Assembly (NCBI GenBank): GCA_016209225.1
Contig: JACQWO010000072.1
Coordinates: 1-49,765 of the forward strand
From: Desulfobacterales bacterium
Lineage (GTDB): Bacteria; Desulfobacterota; UBA8473
Reading direction: 5' to 3'
DNA: 49,765 bases
Shown piece by piece: positions 1-8,330 of the stretch. The notes beneath the pieces were generated by a model. It was not told the origin of the DNA. It did no database searches and worked only from the letters and a program-made list of their open reading frames with translations. The number at the start of each line of letters is the position of its first letter. Within the stretch, counting starts at the first letter, position 1. Position numbers and translations under genes: made by a program.

Positions 1-153
1 CGGTCAATGGAAGGTGCGAAAATCTTCTGCCGAATCCGAAGCTATATATTGACGTGCAGGAAACAAGGCGTTACTGCATCCGAAGCTTTGCGACTCCTGT
101 TTCAGGGACAGTGGCCTGAATTTATGAATGTCAAAGAGCAGTGTGCTGAATAG
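1..153 (+). CDS. Transposase C-terminal end, partial (IS66-like)
   Basis: An open frame enters from the left edge and ends in TAG at 151-153, giving 50 residues. It contains EGAKIFCRIRSYILTCRKQG followed by VTASEALRLLFQG. This resembles the C-terminal end of IS66-group transposases, which have a similar 'FCRIRSY..T.RKQG' helix near the end. The rest of the gene lies outside the window. No inverted-repeat end can be recognised in 154-416, so the element boundary is not defined. The family call comes from remembered motif similarity and is moderately certain; that it is the end of a real coding frame is more certain. Confidence 0.55.
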   Translation, partial: RSMEGAKIFCRIRSYILTCRKQGVTASEALRLLFQGQWPEFMNVKEQCAE

Positions 154-416
154 TTAAAACGATCTTTCCATACCGTATTATTCGCTAATGAATTCATAAT
201 AAGAAAACCTCCTTCTCGTAAAATATAGATAGTTTCAGATGCAACTATTATAGTAAAATATATTTTTTGTAAAGGTTTTTTGAAATTCTCTACTCAGAGG
301 GATAGATTGAAGTCCCCAATAATCGGGAGAACGCATGCTTCCTGTCCCGTTAAAAGCGGAACCGCAGGCGGTCAGGAAATGCGCTTTTTGCTTGCACCGT
401 GAGAAGAAGTGTATGG

Positions 417-896
417 CTAATCGACTTCCAGGTTCCGGACGTCAAGCATACTGGTAAGCATGTTGAGGGAGGCTACGATCTGATCTTTTTTGACCTCGGT
501 GAGATTTTTGACCCTCTGCTGGATAGGGGGCGGGGCATTTTCAGCTAGCTTTTTGCCGGCCTCGGTTAACTGGATGGTAATCATCCGGCGATCGTGAGAG
601 TTTCTCAACCTTTCAACGAGCCCCTTGTTTTCCAGGCGGTCAACCACGCCGGTAACGGTGCTGGATTTTACCATCATATGCTTGGCGATCTGGGAAGAAA
701 GCAGTGGGCCGTTATCATATAAGGTCAGAATGCAGTTCAATTGCGCTGCGCTCACCTGATATTTTTTATTTAATTCCTTGGTATAGAGCTCACTTGCCTG
801 GACTAACCTGCGGATCGAAAAGATGATTTCCTTGGTGCGGTTTTGCTGAACGTTTGAGGATAAGGTGTCTGTGCGGATAAAGCTGTTGGTTGACAT
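417..896 (-). CDS. MarR-family transcriptional regulator
   Basis: A 159-residue winged-helix protein, normal length for MarR repressors. After an about 25-residue polar N-terminus comes a dimerisation helix, then the helix-turn-helix (SAAQLNCILTLYDNGPLLSS, then QIAKHMMVKSSTVTGVVDRL) and the wing (GLVERLRNSHDRRMITIQLT), which carries the DRR signature typical of the family. Such proteins normally act as dimers binding short palindromes, with derepression by small phenolic or acyl ligands. It stands alone, divergent from nothing, and is followed on the same strand by the catabolic island starting 1.7 kb away. A role in controlling that island is possible but is inference only. The start is an ATG preceded by AGGAAT. 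Confidence 0.9.
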   Translation of the reverse strand: MSTNSFIRTDTLSSNVQQNRTKEIIFSIRRLVQASELYTKELNKKYQVSAAQLNCILTLYDNGPLLSSQIAKHMMVKSSTVTGVVDRLENKGLVERLRNSHDRRMITIQLTEAGKKLAENAPPPIQQRVKNLTEVKKDQIVASLNMLTSMLDVRNLEVD

Positions 897-934
897 ATTT
901 TTTTATTCCTGTTAAAAATGTTTCGATTCAAAAT

Positions 935-963
935 ATATTATTGTAAGAGACTAAATTAATCAA
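935..963 (-). promoter_or_regulatory. Probable sigma-70 promoter of the MarR gene
   Basis: Read on the minus strand: -35 TTGATT (958-963), a 17-base spacer, then -10 TAATAT (935-940). It lies 39 bases upstream of the MarR ATG. The region is very AT-rich, which raises the chance of a coincidental match. Confidence 0.45.
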
Positions 964-991
964 CATAATTTATCATTTTTAGACAATTTGT

Positions 992-1486
992 TCAGGAATT
1001 CACATCCAGACATCCTTTCAACGGGATCATCATTGAAGTCATAGTTAACGATATACGGTGGATTTTTTCAACCAGTTCACTTATGACAAAGGGCTTTACT
1101 ACATAGCCATCGGCTCCCTTATCCAGTATCTCCGGCATTTCCGATCTGGGGTCCTCACATGCAGGATAGTCCACCAGCATAATCACTTTAATATCCGTAC
1201 GTTCCCGTTTAAGGTAAACTAAAAACCTGTATCCGGCATTTTCCTCATCTATCCATGGGAGAAAATCTTTATCTCCGGGCATAGAGTATTCCTTGGTCAG
1301 GTCAAGTTCTATCAAGACTATATCCACCCCCTCCAACATGGATAATGCCTCAGTATAGCTGTCGCAAATCCTGATAGTGTATATATATGTTTCATCAGAA
1401 ATATTTAGAAAATCCTCCAAAGGTTCACCAAGCTTAAGTGCCTGTTTGTCTATCATCAATATATTTATATCCCTTTTTTCACTCAT
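992..1486 (-). CDS. Degenerate receiver-domain protein
   Basis: About 164 residues with the fold pattern of a response-regulator receiver: an N-terminal acidic strand (INILMIDKQ), a central strand VDIVLIELDL, a strand IKVIMLVDYP and the switch-lysine loop ADGYVVKPF. The normally acidic pair after the first strand is reduced to ID, the phosphoacceptor position reads ELD with a shifted or replaced Asp, and the usual Thr/Ser after 'IML' is Val. An insertion rich in charged residues sits between the central strand and the next helix. No output domain follows. It may be a pseudo-receiver or use a displaced Asp. The start ATG at 1486 has GAGG upstream and is preferred to the TTG one codon earlier. 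Nothing nearby indicates a partner kinase. Confidence 0.65.
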   Translation of the reverse strand: MSEKRDINILMIDKQALKLGEPLEDFLNISDETYIYTIRICDSYTEALSMLEGVDIVLIELDLTKEYSMPGDKDFLPWIDEENAGYRFLVYLKRERTDIKVIMLVDYPACEDPRSEMPEILDKGADGYVVKPFVISELVEKIHRISLTMTSMMIPLKGCLDVNS

Positions 1487-1689
1487 CAATCAACCTCATT
1501 AGATTTAATTTATAGGTTTTTAGTACATAATCGAAAAGAACTAATGTCCAATATAGACTAAGAAAGAAATGTTATCAATCATTATTTCAACTTAGAACTT
1601 TCTCTTTTGTTTTGGTAAAATCTTTGATAGTATAGGGTAGCGGAAAAAGAAACTTTTCAGTTCTAACTAGTTAGGTGAGGCAACAGTGT

Positions 1690-2340
1690 ATGGTCAAAGC
1701 CAAAAGGATTTTAGAAATCTTGGAAAGGGAGCATCCTGATGCACGCTTACTCCTTGAATTCAAAACCCCTTTACAGCTCCTTATTGCCACCGTCCTTGCC
1801 GCTCAGTGTACTGATGAAAGGGTCAACCAAGTTACCGCAAGCCTTTTTAAAAAGTATCAAAAAGCCGAAGACTATACAAGCGTTAGCATCGAGGAACTAG
1901 AAGGAGATATTCACTCTACGGGTTTCTATAAGAATAAGGCTAAAAACATTGTAGGGTGCTGTAAAAAGATTGTTAACGACTTTAATGGGGAAGTCCCTTC
2001 AACGCTTCCGGCATTGGTAAGTCTGCCTGGGGTAGGAAGAAAAACGGCAAACATAGTATTGGCTAACGCATTTGGCAAACCTGCTATTGGGGTAGATACC
2101 CACGTGGACAGGGTTTCAAATCGTTTGGGGCTGGCACATTCCAATAATCCTGATAAGGTAGAAATGGAGCTGTGCCAGATCATACCAGAGGAGAGATGGA
2201 TCAGAACTGTCCATCTGCTCACCTTCCATGGAAAAAAGATTTGTAAGGCAAAAAGGCCATTCTGTGGTCAATGCGTTCTGTTCAAATTATGTGAATGGCC
2301 AAATAAGGAACGATTTTACGGGCAGAACCTTTTAAACTGA
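1690..2340 (+). CDS. nth: Endonuclease III (base-excision repair DNA glycosylase/AP lyase)
   Basis: Removes oxidised pyrimidines from DNA and cuts the abasic site. The 216 residues match the family length. The helix-hairpin-helix LPGVGRKTANIV holds the catalytic Lys (about residue 118) and GVDTHVDRVSNRLGL the catalytic Asp (about 136). The C-terminal cluster loop C-x6-C-x2-C-x5-C (CKAKRPFCGQC then C four residues before the end of ELCEW-like sequence) binds a [4Fe-4S] cluster. The ATG at 1690 is preferred to the GTG at 1675 because AGGTGAGG lies about 9 bases ahead of it. It is the only plus-strand gene of this part of the window and converges on a small zinc-ribbon gene. All key residues are present. 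Confidence 0.96.
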   Translation: MVKAKRILEILEREHPDARLLLEFKTPLQLLIATVLAAQCTDERVNQVTASLFKKYQKAEDYTSVSIEELEGDIHSTGFYKNKAKNIVGCCKKIVNDFNGEVPSTLPALVSLPGVGRKTANIVLANAFGKPAIGVDTHVDRVSNRLGLAHSNNPDKVEMELCQIIPEERWIRTVHLLTFHGKKICKAKRPFCGQCVLFKLCEWPNKERFYGQNLLN

Positions 2341-2383
2341 TGTCGAAGGTTGATGTAAATACAAAATATTCCACCGATATTCC

Positions 2384-2581
2384 TTAAATTATAAGCTTAT
2401 TCTCTTTGCTATGTGGTTCTACTTTAGAACCCAAAGATGATGCACAGTAGCTACAGAGATACTCAAACTTATCCCCTTCAGGTAAAACTATCAAGAGTCT
2501 TTTTCTTACTGGCACAGCTACTTTACATTGTGGGCAATAAAGTGAGGTGGCCTCAAGCTGCTGGAAACTGGCATTGTTCAT
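2384..2581 (-). CDS. Small zinc-ribbon protein
   Basis: A 65-residue protein with two CxxC pairs, YCPQC near residue 16 and LCSYC near residue 43, separated by about 25 residues. This is the geometry of a one-zinc ribbon. Between the pairs is a basic/hydrophobic strand (VRKRLLIVLPEGDKFEY) like a beta hairpin. The ATG has GGAG about 11 bases upstream. It starts 46 bases after the stop of the acyl-CoA dehydrogenase gene on the same strand and may be co-transcribed with it. No function can be assigned; it could be a regulator or a structural accessory. It is probably real because of the intact ribbon and the ribosome-binding site. Confidence 0.7.
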   Translation of the reverse strand: MNNASFQQLEATSLYCPQCKVAVPVRKRLLIVLPEGDKFEYLCSYCASSLGSKVEPHSKENKLII

Positions 2582-2627
2582 AGAGGAATTCTCCTTAAAA
2601 CTCCAAAAGACTTACGGGCATTATCCC

Positions 2628-3893
2628 TTACCAACCTTTAGTCCACATTTCTGCATCTTCGTATACTTTTTCATCCTCCATATGCGCCTCTTGAGCATCC
2701 AGCTCACTCACACGGGGGGGATTGGGGTCGTTGAGCAATTCACGATAGTATTCGTGCTGAATCAGAAGACTCATAATTTCGTTGCTTCCAGTCCATATTT
2801 GGGTAAGCCTTGCATCACGCACCATCCTCTCGATTGGGAATACGTTGGTATACCCTATGCCTCCAACGATCTGCATGGCGAGGTTACAAACATCCCAGCA
2901 CATATCGGTAGCGAATTTCTTTGCTTCACTTACCAGTCGTCTCGTTGAGGGGAGTCGGTTATCTGCTGTTTTCCCTGCGGCATGTACCAAGGCACGGGCC
3001 GCATCCAGTTGGGTTATGGCATCTGCAACCTTGAAGCTAACCCCCTGAAAAGAGCGTATATTTTTGCCAAAAGCGTATCTCCTGTTACTGTATCGGGCGG
3101 CAACCTCAATAGCGGCGCGTGCCAGGCCTAGTGCAAAGGCGGCTGAGGTCAGTCGTTCCGGAATCATCATTGTGTTGAAAATTTCTGCACCCTGGTTGAG
3201 TCCACCGATAAGATTTGAAGCAGGAACCTTTACATCCCTGAAGATTAGTCGCCCTGTTCCCCCTCCACGTGTACCTAAAAGTTGGTATAGATACTTGGTT
3301 TCAACTCCCTCCCTGTCTGCTTCAATAAGGATTAGGCTGATACGTTCCTGAGGCTTTCCTTCTGGGTTGGTTTTACAGTATACGATAAAGAAATCCGCCC
3401 CGTTAGCCGCTACAACGAACCGCTTTTGGCCTTTAACAATAAAACAATCGCCTTCCAATTTTGCCTCTGTAGTAGCCCCGAAAAAGTCTGATCCGCCACG
3501 TGGCTCGGTTAGTGCCTCGGCAGAGACAAAATCGCCTTTGAGTATGGGTTTAAGAAATTTCTCTTTTTGCTCTTCCGTCCCGAAATTATAAAGGGCCTCA
3601 CCCACAATGGAAGGCATGGCGAAGGCACAACCCAGAGCTGTGCCCAGAACCCCAATCTCCTCAAGGGCAGCTACTTCAGCAGTCCAATTCAGTCCTCGGC
3701 CGCCATATTGTTTTGAAAATCTCAAACCCAAGAGGTTGCGATCTCCCAATGCCTTCACATACTCCTTAGGGTAGGTTATCTCATCCTTATCCATCTTTTT
3801 TAGCAAATCGGATGGCACCTCGTTTTTTACAAAATCTCTTACCTCCTGTTTTAATGCTCTTTCTTCATCGGTCAAAAGCACGTCCTGCAACAT
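2628..3893 (-). CDS. Acyl-CoA dehydrogenase
   Basis: A 421-residue FAD enzyme that desaturates an acyl-CoA at C2-C3 and passes electrons to ETF. The N-terminal helical domain, middle beta domain (AEALTEPRGGSD near 125-135, FAD/substrate contacts) and C-terminal helical domain (YAFGKNIRSFQG near 273; IVGGIGYTNVFPIERMVRD near 342) are all present. The usual catalytic Glu of the 'YEGT' motif is Thr368 here (IWTGSNEI). Instead Glu246 in IPERL lies where isovaleryl-CoA and long-chain dehydrogenases carry their base, so it is probably active. A C-terminal tail of about 35 acidic residues is extra. It is the last gene of the catabolic island on the minus strand; no ETF genes are in the window. The substrate is unknown. 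The ATG has a strong G-rich ribosome-binding site. Confidence 0.93.
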   Translation of the reverse strand: MLQDVLLTDEERALKQEVRDFVKNEVPSDLLKKMDKDEITYPKEYVKALGDRNLLGLRFSKQYGGRGLNWTAEVAALEEIGVLGTALGCAFAMPSIVGEALYNFGTEEQKEKFLKPILKGDFVSAEALTEPRGGSDFFGATTEAKLEGDCFIVKGQKRFVVAANGADFFIVYCKTNPEGKPQERISLILIEADREGVETKYLYQLLGTRGGGTGRLIFRDVKVPASNLIGGLNQGAEIFNTMMIPERLTSAAFALGLARAAIEVAARYSNRRYAFGKNIRSFQGVSFKVADAITQLDAARALVHAAGKTADNRLPSTRRLVSEAKKFATDMCWDVCNLAMQIVGGIGYTNVFPIERMVRDARLTQIWTGSNEIMSLLIQHEYYRELLNDPNPPRVSELDAQEAHMEDEKVYEDAEMWTKGW

Positions 3894-3913
3894 AATATTA
3901 CCCCCCTTTCTTT

Positions 3914-4257
3914 TTAGTTCACACTGAAAAATTCCCTATTTATTGGATAAAACCTATGGCATATTAATTTCCTACAGTCAAGTTCCCTTGCCATTCCGGC
4001 TATCTTTCTTATATATTCAGGAGAGTAGTTGAAATCGTTAATGAGAGGAATTCTAAACCAGGTCCGTCCGTACCTTCTTGGAAAAGTTACGAGCATTTGT
4101 AAGGATAAGACTATTGCCTACACCCGTATATTTCTGATGTCTTTCAGAATCTAACTGTTTGATATCTAATAGTAAAAGATCAACAAATCGAAGTATCTCT
4201 CTAAAAACCTTTTCAGAAACATATCCACATGTGTCAAGAGCTCTGTTAAACTTTCAG
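3914..4257 (-). pseudogene. Remnant of a glycyl-radical-enzyme activating protein (radical SAM)
   Basis: Reading leftward from 4257, one frame gives KFNRALDTCGYVSEKVF, then RFVDLLLLDIKQLDSERHQK, then YTGVGNSLIL, and stops at 4053-4055. A different frame then continues with FRIPLINDFNYSPEYIRKIA and KLICHRFYPINREFF. These are consecutive blocks of PflA/BssD-type activases ('aldTcGy', 'vDlvlyDiKh', 'yTGv.N..Il', 'RiPlIpgfNd', 'llPyH'), so the gene is frameshifted. The N-terminal part with the CxxxCxxC cluster motif is missing; the junction abuts the remnant at 4246-4326. The last residues (REFFSVN) are encoded by a dispersed repeat also seen near 13120 and 13170. It is a dead gene, left by a deletion or recombination. 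Confidence 0.8.
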
Positions 4258-4326
4258 TTTTTTCCACTCTTCGGTTATCTGTTTAGGGTTATCGAAGATA
4301 ACTTTCATTGTCTTTAGAGTTCCCAT
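4246..4326 (-). pseudogene. Remnant: first 26 codons of a second BcrC/HgdB-like subunit
   Basis: An ATG at 4326 directly follows the stop of the upstream subunit gene and opens MGTLKTMKVIFDNPKQITEE, then WKKLKV and a stop at 4246-4248. This is almost the same as the N-terminus of the intact subunit at 7224-8330 (MGTLETMKDIFDNPNKIIEE, then WKKD), and the gene order (418-residue subunit, then this) is the same too. The remainder has been lost and replaced by the activase remnant. The sequence shows that the large-subunit pair was once duplicated as a pair. Confidence 0.85.
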
Positions 4327-4329
4327 TGA

Positions 4330-5583
4330 TTATTTTCTTTTGCTTGCCAGTAGAGATTCAACAAACGAATCAAGATTGGCTTTTGAAGTAACATCGTCAT
4401 ACTCCCTTATATCCATACCATCAAGATCAAAGATCGATGTGGGGATTCCGACCTCTTGATATACCGCATCTTTGATTAATCTCATATATCCGGGCAAGAG
4501 TCCACAACTCCTCTTAACTGACCCTATTAGCCCATCAATCTTAAACTCTTTTACGGTCTTTACAACAAAATCCACCATATTTTCGGATGTGGGATTGATT
4601 ATATCGACGAGGGATTTGTATGCCAGGCTCTCAAGGGGCCTCTCTGGATCCATAATAGAAGGATCGTATGCCCCCCCCACTATATACTCTACCATACTCT
4701 TCACAACAACAGCGTCATATTTTTCCACATAGTTGAGAAGTCCCATGTTATATACAGGAGGCACTCCAAACCACATCAGCCTCAACTTTTCATTATCGAG
4801 AACACCCTCTTTATTTGCTACTTTCTGTTTCAGCTCTTCAAGTAAATTTTCATATAGCGTAACCCCGAGCTGAGTCCCGGCCAGTGAAACAAGTGGATAG
4901 CAGGCAGTGAATCCGTCAACTGAACTCATAGGGGAAGGCACAGCCTTTCTGTAGCCGTCTATTTCATTCCAGAGTTCAACCAGCCTCTTGGAAAGGCAAA
5001 CAGACTCTTTTAGCTTGTCCCTATTATAATTGAACCCATGCTCCACCAAAAAATCTATAGCCCCCTGCAACTGGTCCACATAGTATTCAACAGCATAATC
5101 GGGGATGTCGCTCCCCCAGGTGTTTATAGGGGCATCAACGAAGTGGTAAGGGATACCATAGTGATCAGCCACATATAGGAAAGACTTGGACTCGGACATA
5201 CACGGAAGGTTAGTTGCTACTATAATATCAGGCGGAGCGAAAAATTTCTCAAGGTATGGCTCCCTCTCCTTGGCAACTGCACACCCCAGAAAACACCTGT
5301 GAAAGGCACAGACATCTCTTGAAAATCCTTCCTCTTCAGCAATCTGTATATAGTGTCCAGATAGCTGTTTCGTTCCTATCACAACCGGGAGATGCTCCAG
5401 ATAGATTGCAGGCGCGTCTAGAGCATTAAATATCTCTCTTGGAATCAGTCCATAAGACCAGATTACAGGCACACCTTTTTCCTTTGCTTCTTTTATATTT
5501 GCATAATAGGCTTTAACGGCTTTTCCTATCTCTAATGATGTTTGTAAACTCTTTTTTCCCGGAGCAGTTACTTTTGTTGTCAT
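4330..5583 (-). CDS. 2-hydroxyacyl-CoA dehydratase / benzoyl-CoA reductase-type subunit, second copy
   Basis: 417 residues, alignable end to end with the protein at 8331-9587 and identical at most positions (start MTTKVTAPGKKSLQTSLEIG against MATKVTTPGKKNLQTTLEIG). The conserved Cys residues of the HgdB/BcrB family are present: FHRCFLGCAVAK, NLPCMSESKSF and KRSCGLLPGYMRL, which should hold a [4Fe-4S] cluster. It lies 56 bases downstream of the second activator and has lost its former partner gene, of which only 26 codons remain. It could pair with the intact small subunit, replace the first copy under other conditions, or be redundant. The start ATG has AGGAGG close upstream. Confidence 0.88.
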   Translation of the reverse strand: MTTKVTAPGKKSLQTSLEIGKAVKAYYANIKEAKEKGVPVIWSYGLIPREIFNALDAPAIYLEHLPVVIGTKQLSGHYIQIAEEEGFSRDVCAFHRCFLGCAVAKEREPYLEKFFAPPDIIVATNLPCMSESKSFLYVADHYGIPYHFVDAPINTWGSDIPDYAVEYYVDQLQGAIDFLVEHGFNYNRDKLKESVCLSKRLVELWNEIDGYRKAVPSPMSSVDGFTACYPLVSLAGTQLGVTLYENLLEELKQKVANKEGVLDNEKLRLMWFGVPPVYNMGLLNYVEKYDAVVVKSMVEYIVGGAYDPSIMDPERPLESLAYKSLVDIINPTSENMVDFVVKTVKEFKIDGLIGSVKRSCGLLPGYMRLIKDAVYQEVGIPTSIFDLDGMDIREYDDVTSKANLDSFVESLLASKRK

Positions 5584-5639
5584 GTTTCACCTCCTAATAA
5601 ATCTTTAATGCCCCTGTTATTGTTGTCTACTCCAATAAA

Positions 5640-6437
5640 TTATTTTTTCTTTGCAGTCTTTTTTTCAAGGATTCCCCTACCAAAAACTGCTGCCCCAAGG
5701 GCTCCTACTATTTGAGGTTCGAAGCATATATTTGCCTTTAACCCTACCTTTTGTTCTATCCTTTTCACTACTCCGATATTCTTGGCAATACCTCCACTGA
5801 TGACAAAGTCACCTTCAATACCTACTCTCTTCAAAAGAGTATAGACCCTATCTGCCAATGCCTCACAGGCTCCTGCCAGTACGTCGTTTTTGTGGGTTCC
5901 TTCGTGGAGGTATCCCAAAACCTCTGTTCTGGCAAAGACAACGCAGGTGCTACTCAGAGGTGCCAGTCTGTTTTTTATATCAAGGGATAGCCCTCCCATC
6001 TCAGCGAGAGGAGTGTCAAGAAGCCCTGACATAATCTCCATAGATCTCCCAGCACCGGCAGCACATTTGTCGTTCATTGCAAAATTTGTAACCTTTCCTG
6101 TATCATCACATCGTATTCCTTTACAGTCTTGACCACCCATATCAAGAATCAGCCTAACACTGGGGAAAAACCAATTTGCCCCCTTTGCATGGCAAGTAAT
6201 TTCTGTAATGTTCTTATTAGAAAAAGGGACAACGACCCTTCCGTATCCTGTAGATACGATATATTCGATATCTTCCATAGTAAGCCCTGCTTGCTTCAAT
6301 GTCATATCGAAAACCTCTTTAGCCGTTTCGCTGCTATCAGGTCCGGTTGGAATGATATTCCAGGCTAATATTTCGTTGTCCTTTAGTATGACTGTTTTGC
6401 CCGTTAATGATCCTACATCTACTCCAGCAGTTATCAT
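5640..6437 (-). CDS. ATPase activator subunit (BcrA/BcrD, HgdC family), second type
   Basis: 265 residues of the ASKHA-fold ATPase family that drives one electron at low potential into dehydratases and benzoyl-CoA reductases. The phosphate loops are GVDVGSLTGKTVIL (about 5-18) and LDMGGQDCKGI (about 98). NDKCAAGAG gives Cys125 and SSTCVVFARTEV gives Cys165; one of each from two protomers bridges a [4Fe-4S] cluster. SGGIAKNIGVV is the adenosine motif, and a Lys-rich tail ends the protein. The ATG at 6437 (just downstream of AAGGAAGGAG) is preferred to an earlier start that would overlap the preceding activator. Two non-identical activators in one operon is a feature of class I benzoyl-CoA reductases, whereas dehydratases usually have one. 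Confidence 0.9.
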   Translation of the reverse strand: MITAGVDVGSLTGKTVILKDNEILAWNIIPTGPDSSETAKEVFDMTLKQAGLTMEDIEYIVSTGYGRVVVPFSNKNITEITCHAKGANWFFPSVRLILDMGGQDCKGIRCDDTGKVTNFAMNDKCAAGAGRSMEIMSGLLDTPLAEMGGLSLDIKNRLAPLSSTCVVFARTEVLGYLHEGTHKNDVLAGACEALADRVYTLLKRVGIEGDFVISGGIAKNIGVVKRIEQKVGLKANICFEPQIVGALGAAVFGRGILEKKTAKKK

Positions 6438-6438
6438 T

Positions 6439-7212
6439 TTACTCCTTCCTTTCTCTGGCCAACAGAGCAGCACCTAAGGCACCAACAACCTCTGGTTTTT
6501 CTGGCACAGTGAGTTCCGAATTCATTAATTCATTCAAAGTTGTGACAAGACCTATGTTTTTGGCTATTCCGCCTATGATAATGACATTACCTTCCAAAAG
6601 AATCCTGTTTGCCAGACCAACAACCCTTGAAGCTATAGATTTGTGGATACCTCTTAATATATTGTTCTTTGGCACTTTTCTGTGAATCATCGATACAACT
6701 TCAGATTCAGCGAAAACCGAACACATAGAGGTAACTTCAATATCTTCCGTTGATTGAAGGGAGAGTTCCCCCATCTCTTCGGGTTTTACCCGCAATGCTT
6801 TGGCCATTGCGTCCAAAAAGATGCCTGTGCCGGAAGCACACTTGTCATTCAATGCGAAATCAACGATATTTCCTTCCGCATCAAATTTTATAGCCCTACA
6901 GTTTTCTCCACCAATATCTATTACCCCATTCGATTTTGGGTAAAAGTAAAGAGCTCCTTTGGTGTCACACACCACCTCTGTTCCCTGTACTGATTTATAG
7001 GGAACCTTTTTCTTCCCAACGCCAGTACTTCCAATGGACTCCACATCCTGAAGGGATATGCCGGCCTTCTCTAAAACATTATCCATAGCCCTTTTAGTAG
7101 CCGCTCCGATATCAATACCAGTAGCCAATACCTCATATGCCATGATTTTATCTTGATTCAAAATTACCACTTTAGTCGATAAAGATCCTGCATCTATTCC
7201 TGCTGTTAGCAT
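6439..7212 (-). CDS. ATPase activator subunit (BcrA/BcrD, HgdC family), first type
   Basis: 257 residues, same fold as its neighbour but clearly divergent. Motifs: GIDAGSLSTKVVIL at the N-terminus, VIDIGGENCRAI (about 98), NDKCASGTGIFLDAM with Cys125, MCSVFAESEVVSM with Cys164, and IIGGIAKNIGLV. Both cluster cysteines are therefore present. It follows the small dehydratase-type subunit by 11 bases and precedes the second activator by one base, so the four genes are tightly coupled. In known systems the two activators form a heterodimer on the catalytic pair. The role as electron-activating ATPase is well supported; the assignment to BcrA or BcrD cannot be made by eye. Confidence 0.9.
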   Translation of the reverse strand: MLTAGIDAGSLSTKVVILNQDKIMAYEVLATGIDIGAATKRAMDNVLEKAGISLQDVESIGSTGVGKKKVPYKSVQGTEVVCDTKGALYFYPKSNGVIDIGGENCRAIKFDAEGNIVDFALNDKCASGTGIFLDAMAKALRVKPEEMGELSLQSTEDIEVTSMCSVFAESEVVSMIHRKVPKNNILRGIHKSIASRVVGLANRILLEGNVIIIGGIAKNIGLVTTLNELMNSELTVPEKPEVVGALGAALLARERKE

Positions 7213-7223
7213 ATCTCCCTCCT

Positions 7224-8330
7224 TTACAACATTTCTATAAAAGCCTGGACTCTGGTTTTCAATTGTCCCAGCCCTGAAAGACTGTGGTCTACCTCCAGTG
7301 TTAAGGTGGGAACTTCTTCCTCCAGTTTTTTCCTGAAAATTGCCGATTCATATACAAAAGGATGACAGTATTTTATGTTGAAATAGATAATACCATCAAC
7401 GTTAAACTCCCTTATAAGTTCCTGAAGATAATCATACCTGTCCTCTGACGGATGTGCACAAGCACAAAGGGTTCTCTCTAAATTAAACCTGACAATGGCA
7501 TCCATGGGGTCATTATTTGGCTTTGTCGTATACCAGAAGTATTTGGCAGAGGTGCAGAGATCATCAACAGCCACAACACCGCCCATATCTTCCACCAGTT
7601 CGATGAGGGTTGGGTTGTCTATGATACTTCCTGTAAGCAAAATCCTTGGACCATCTGCGTTTTTGATCTCTCTGTTTTTTACCTCGTCAATGAGCTTTCT
7701 CAATAAGGGGTTAGCCTTTTCTTTGGGCATTAACATGGAGGCCATTGATGTTACCAGGAATTCAGATCCTGAAATAGCAGGGATGTCCCTCTTCCTTAAG
7801 TCATTCAGTTCCTTGAGTAATTTCCTTGTTTCATCGTAAAGCTCTATGGATTTTTTTAAGGACTCATCCGTTATCTTGTTCCCGCTTAGGTCTTCCATGA
7901 GTTTCTTAAATTTCTCCAGTTCCATGCGATAGAATTTAAACCCCGATTCATCGTACATCTTTTGAGGGTTGTTGACCATATAACAGGGTACGGAATCTAC
8001 ATAGGTGTCCCACATGTTGTAGAGATGTCGTACCGCATCACACGTGTTACATAACACCATGCTGTCCAAAAACCCGAATTTTTTATCCAGGGCAAGATCG
8101 AATAGGTTCCTTACGAATTCACAGGCACACGGTTGGAAGTAGGAATCGGCCTTTTTAATAGGTTCGGGGGTACCAAAGGTAGGATAGGGTAACATGCCGG
8201 CGGCATGGATTATCTCTTCGGGAACATACATGCATCTATGCCCAACCACCTTCCTTCCGTCTTTTTTCCACTCTTCGATTATCTTATTAGGGTTATCGAA
8301 GATGTCTTTCATTGTCTCTAGAGTTCCCAT
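7224..8330 (-). CDS. Benzoyl-CoA reductase / 2-hydroxyacyl-CoA dehydratase small catalytic subunit (BcrC/BzdN-like)
   Basis: 368 residues, close to the length of BcrC, BzdN, HgdB and HadC. Typical family segments are VVGHRCMYVPEEIIHAAGML (Cys33), YFQPCACEFVRN (Cys68, Cys70), VLCNTCDAVRHLY (Cys94, Cys97), LTGSIIDNP and YFNIKYCHPFVYES (Cys322), ending LGQLKTRVQAFIEML. These include the expected [4Fe-4S] ligands. Its ATG abuts the stop of the 418-residue subunit, with GGAGG inside the end of that gene, so translation is coupled. With two activators downstream, a class I reductase that dearomatises or reduces an aryl- or enoyl-CoA is likely; a dehydratase of a 2-hydroxyacyl-CoA remains possible. 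Confidence 0.9.
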   Translation of the reverse strand: MGTLETMKDIFDNPNKIIEEWKKDGRKVVGHRCMYVPEEIIHAAGMLPYPTFGTPEPIKKADSYFQPCACEFVRNLFDLALDKKFGFLDSMVLCNTCDAVRHLYNMWDTYVDSVPCYMVNNPQKMYDESGFKFYRMELEKFKKLMEDLSGNKITDESLKKSIELYDETRKLLKELNDLRKRDIPAISGSEFLVTSMASMLMPKEKANPLLRKLIDEVKNREIKNADGPRILLTGSIIDNPTLIELVEDMGGVVAVDDLCTSAKYFWYTTKPNNDPMDAIVRFNLERTLCACAHPSEDRYDYLQELIREFNVDGIIYFNIKYCHPFVYESAIFRKKLEEEVPTLTLEVDHSLSGLGQLKTRVQAFIEML

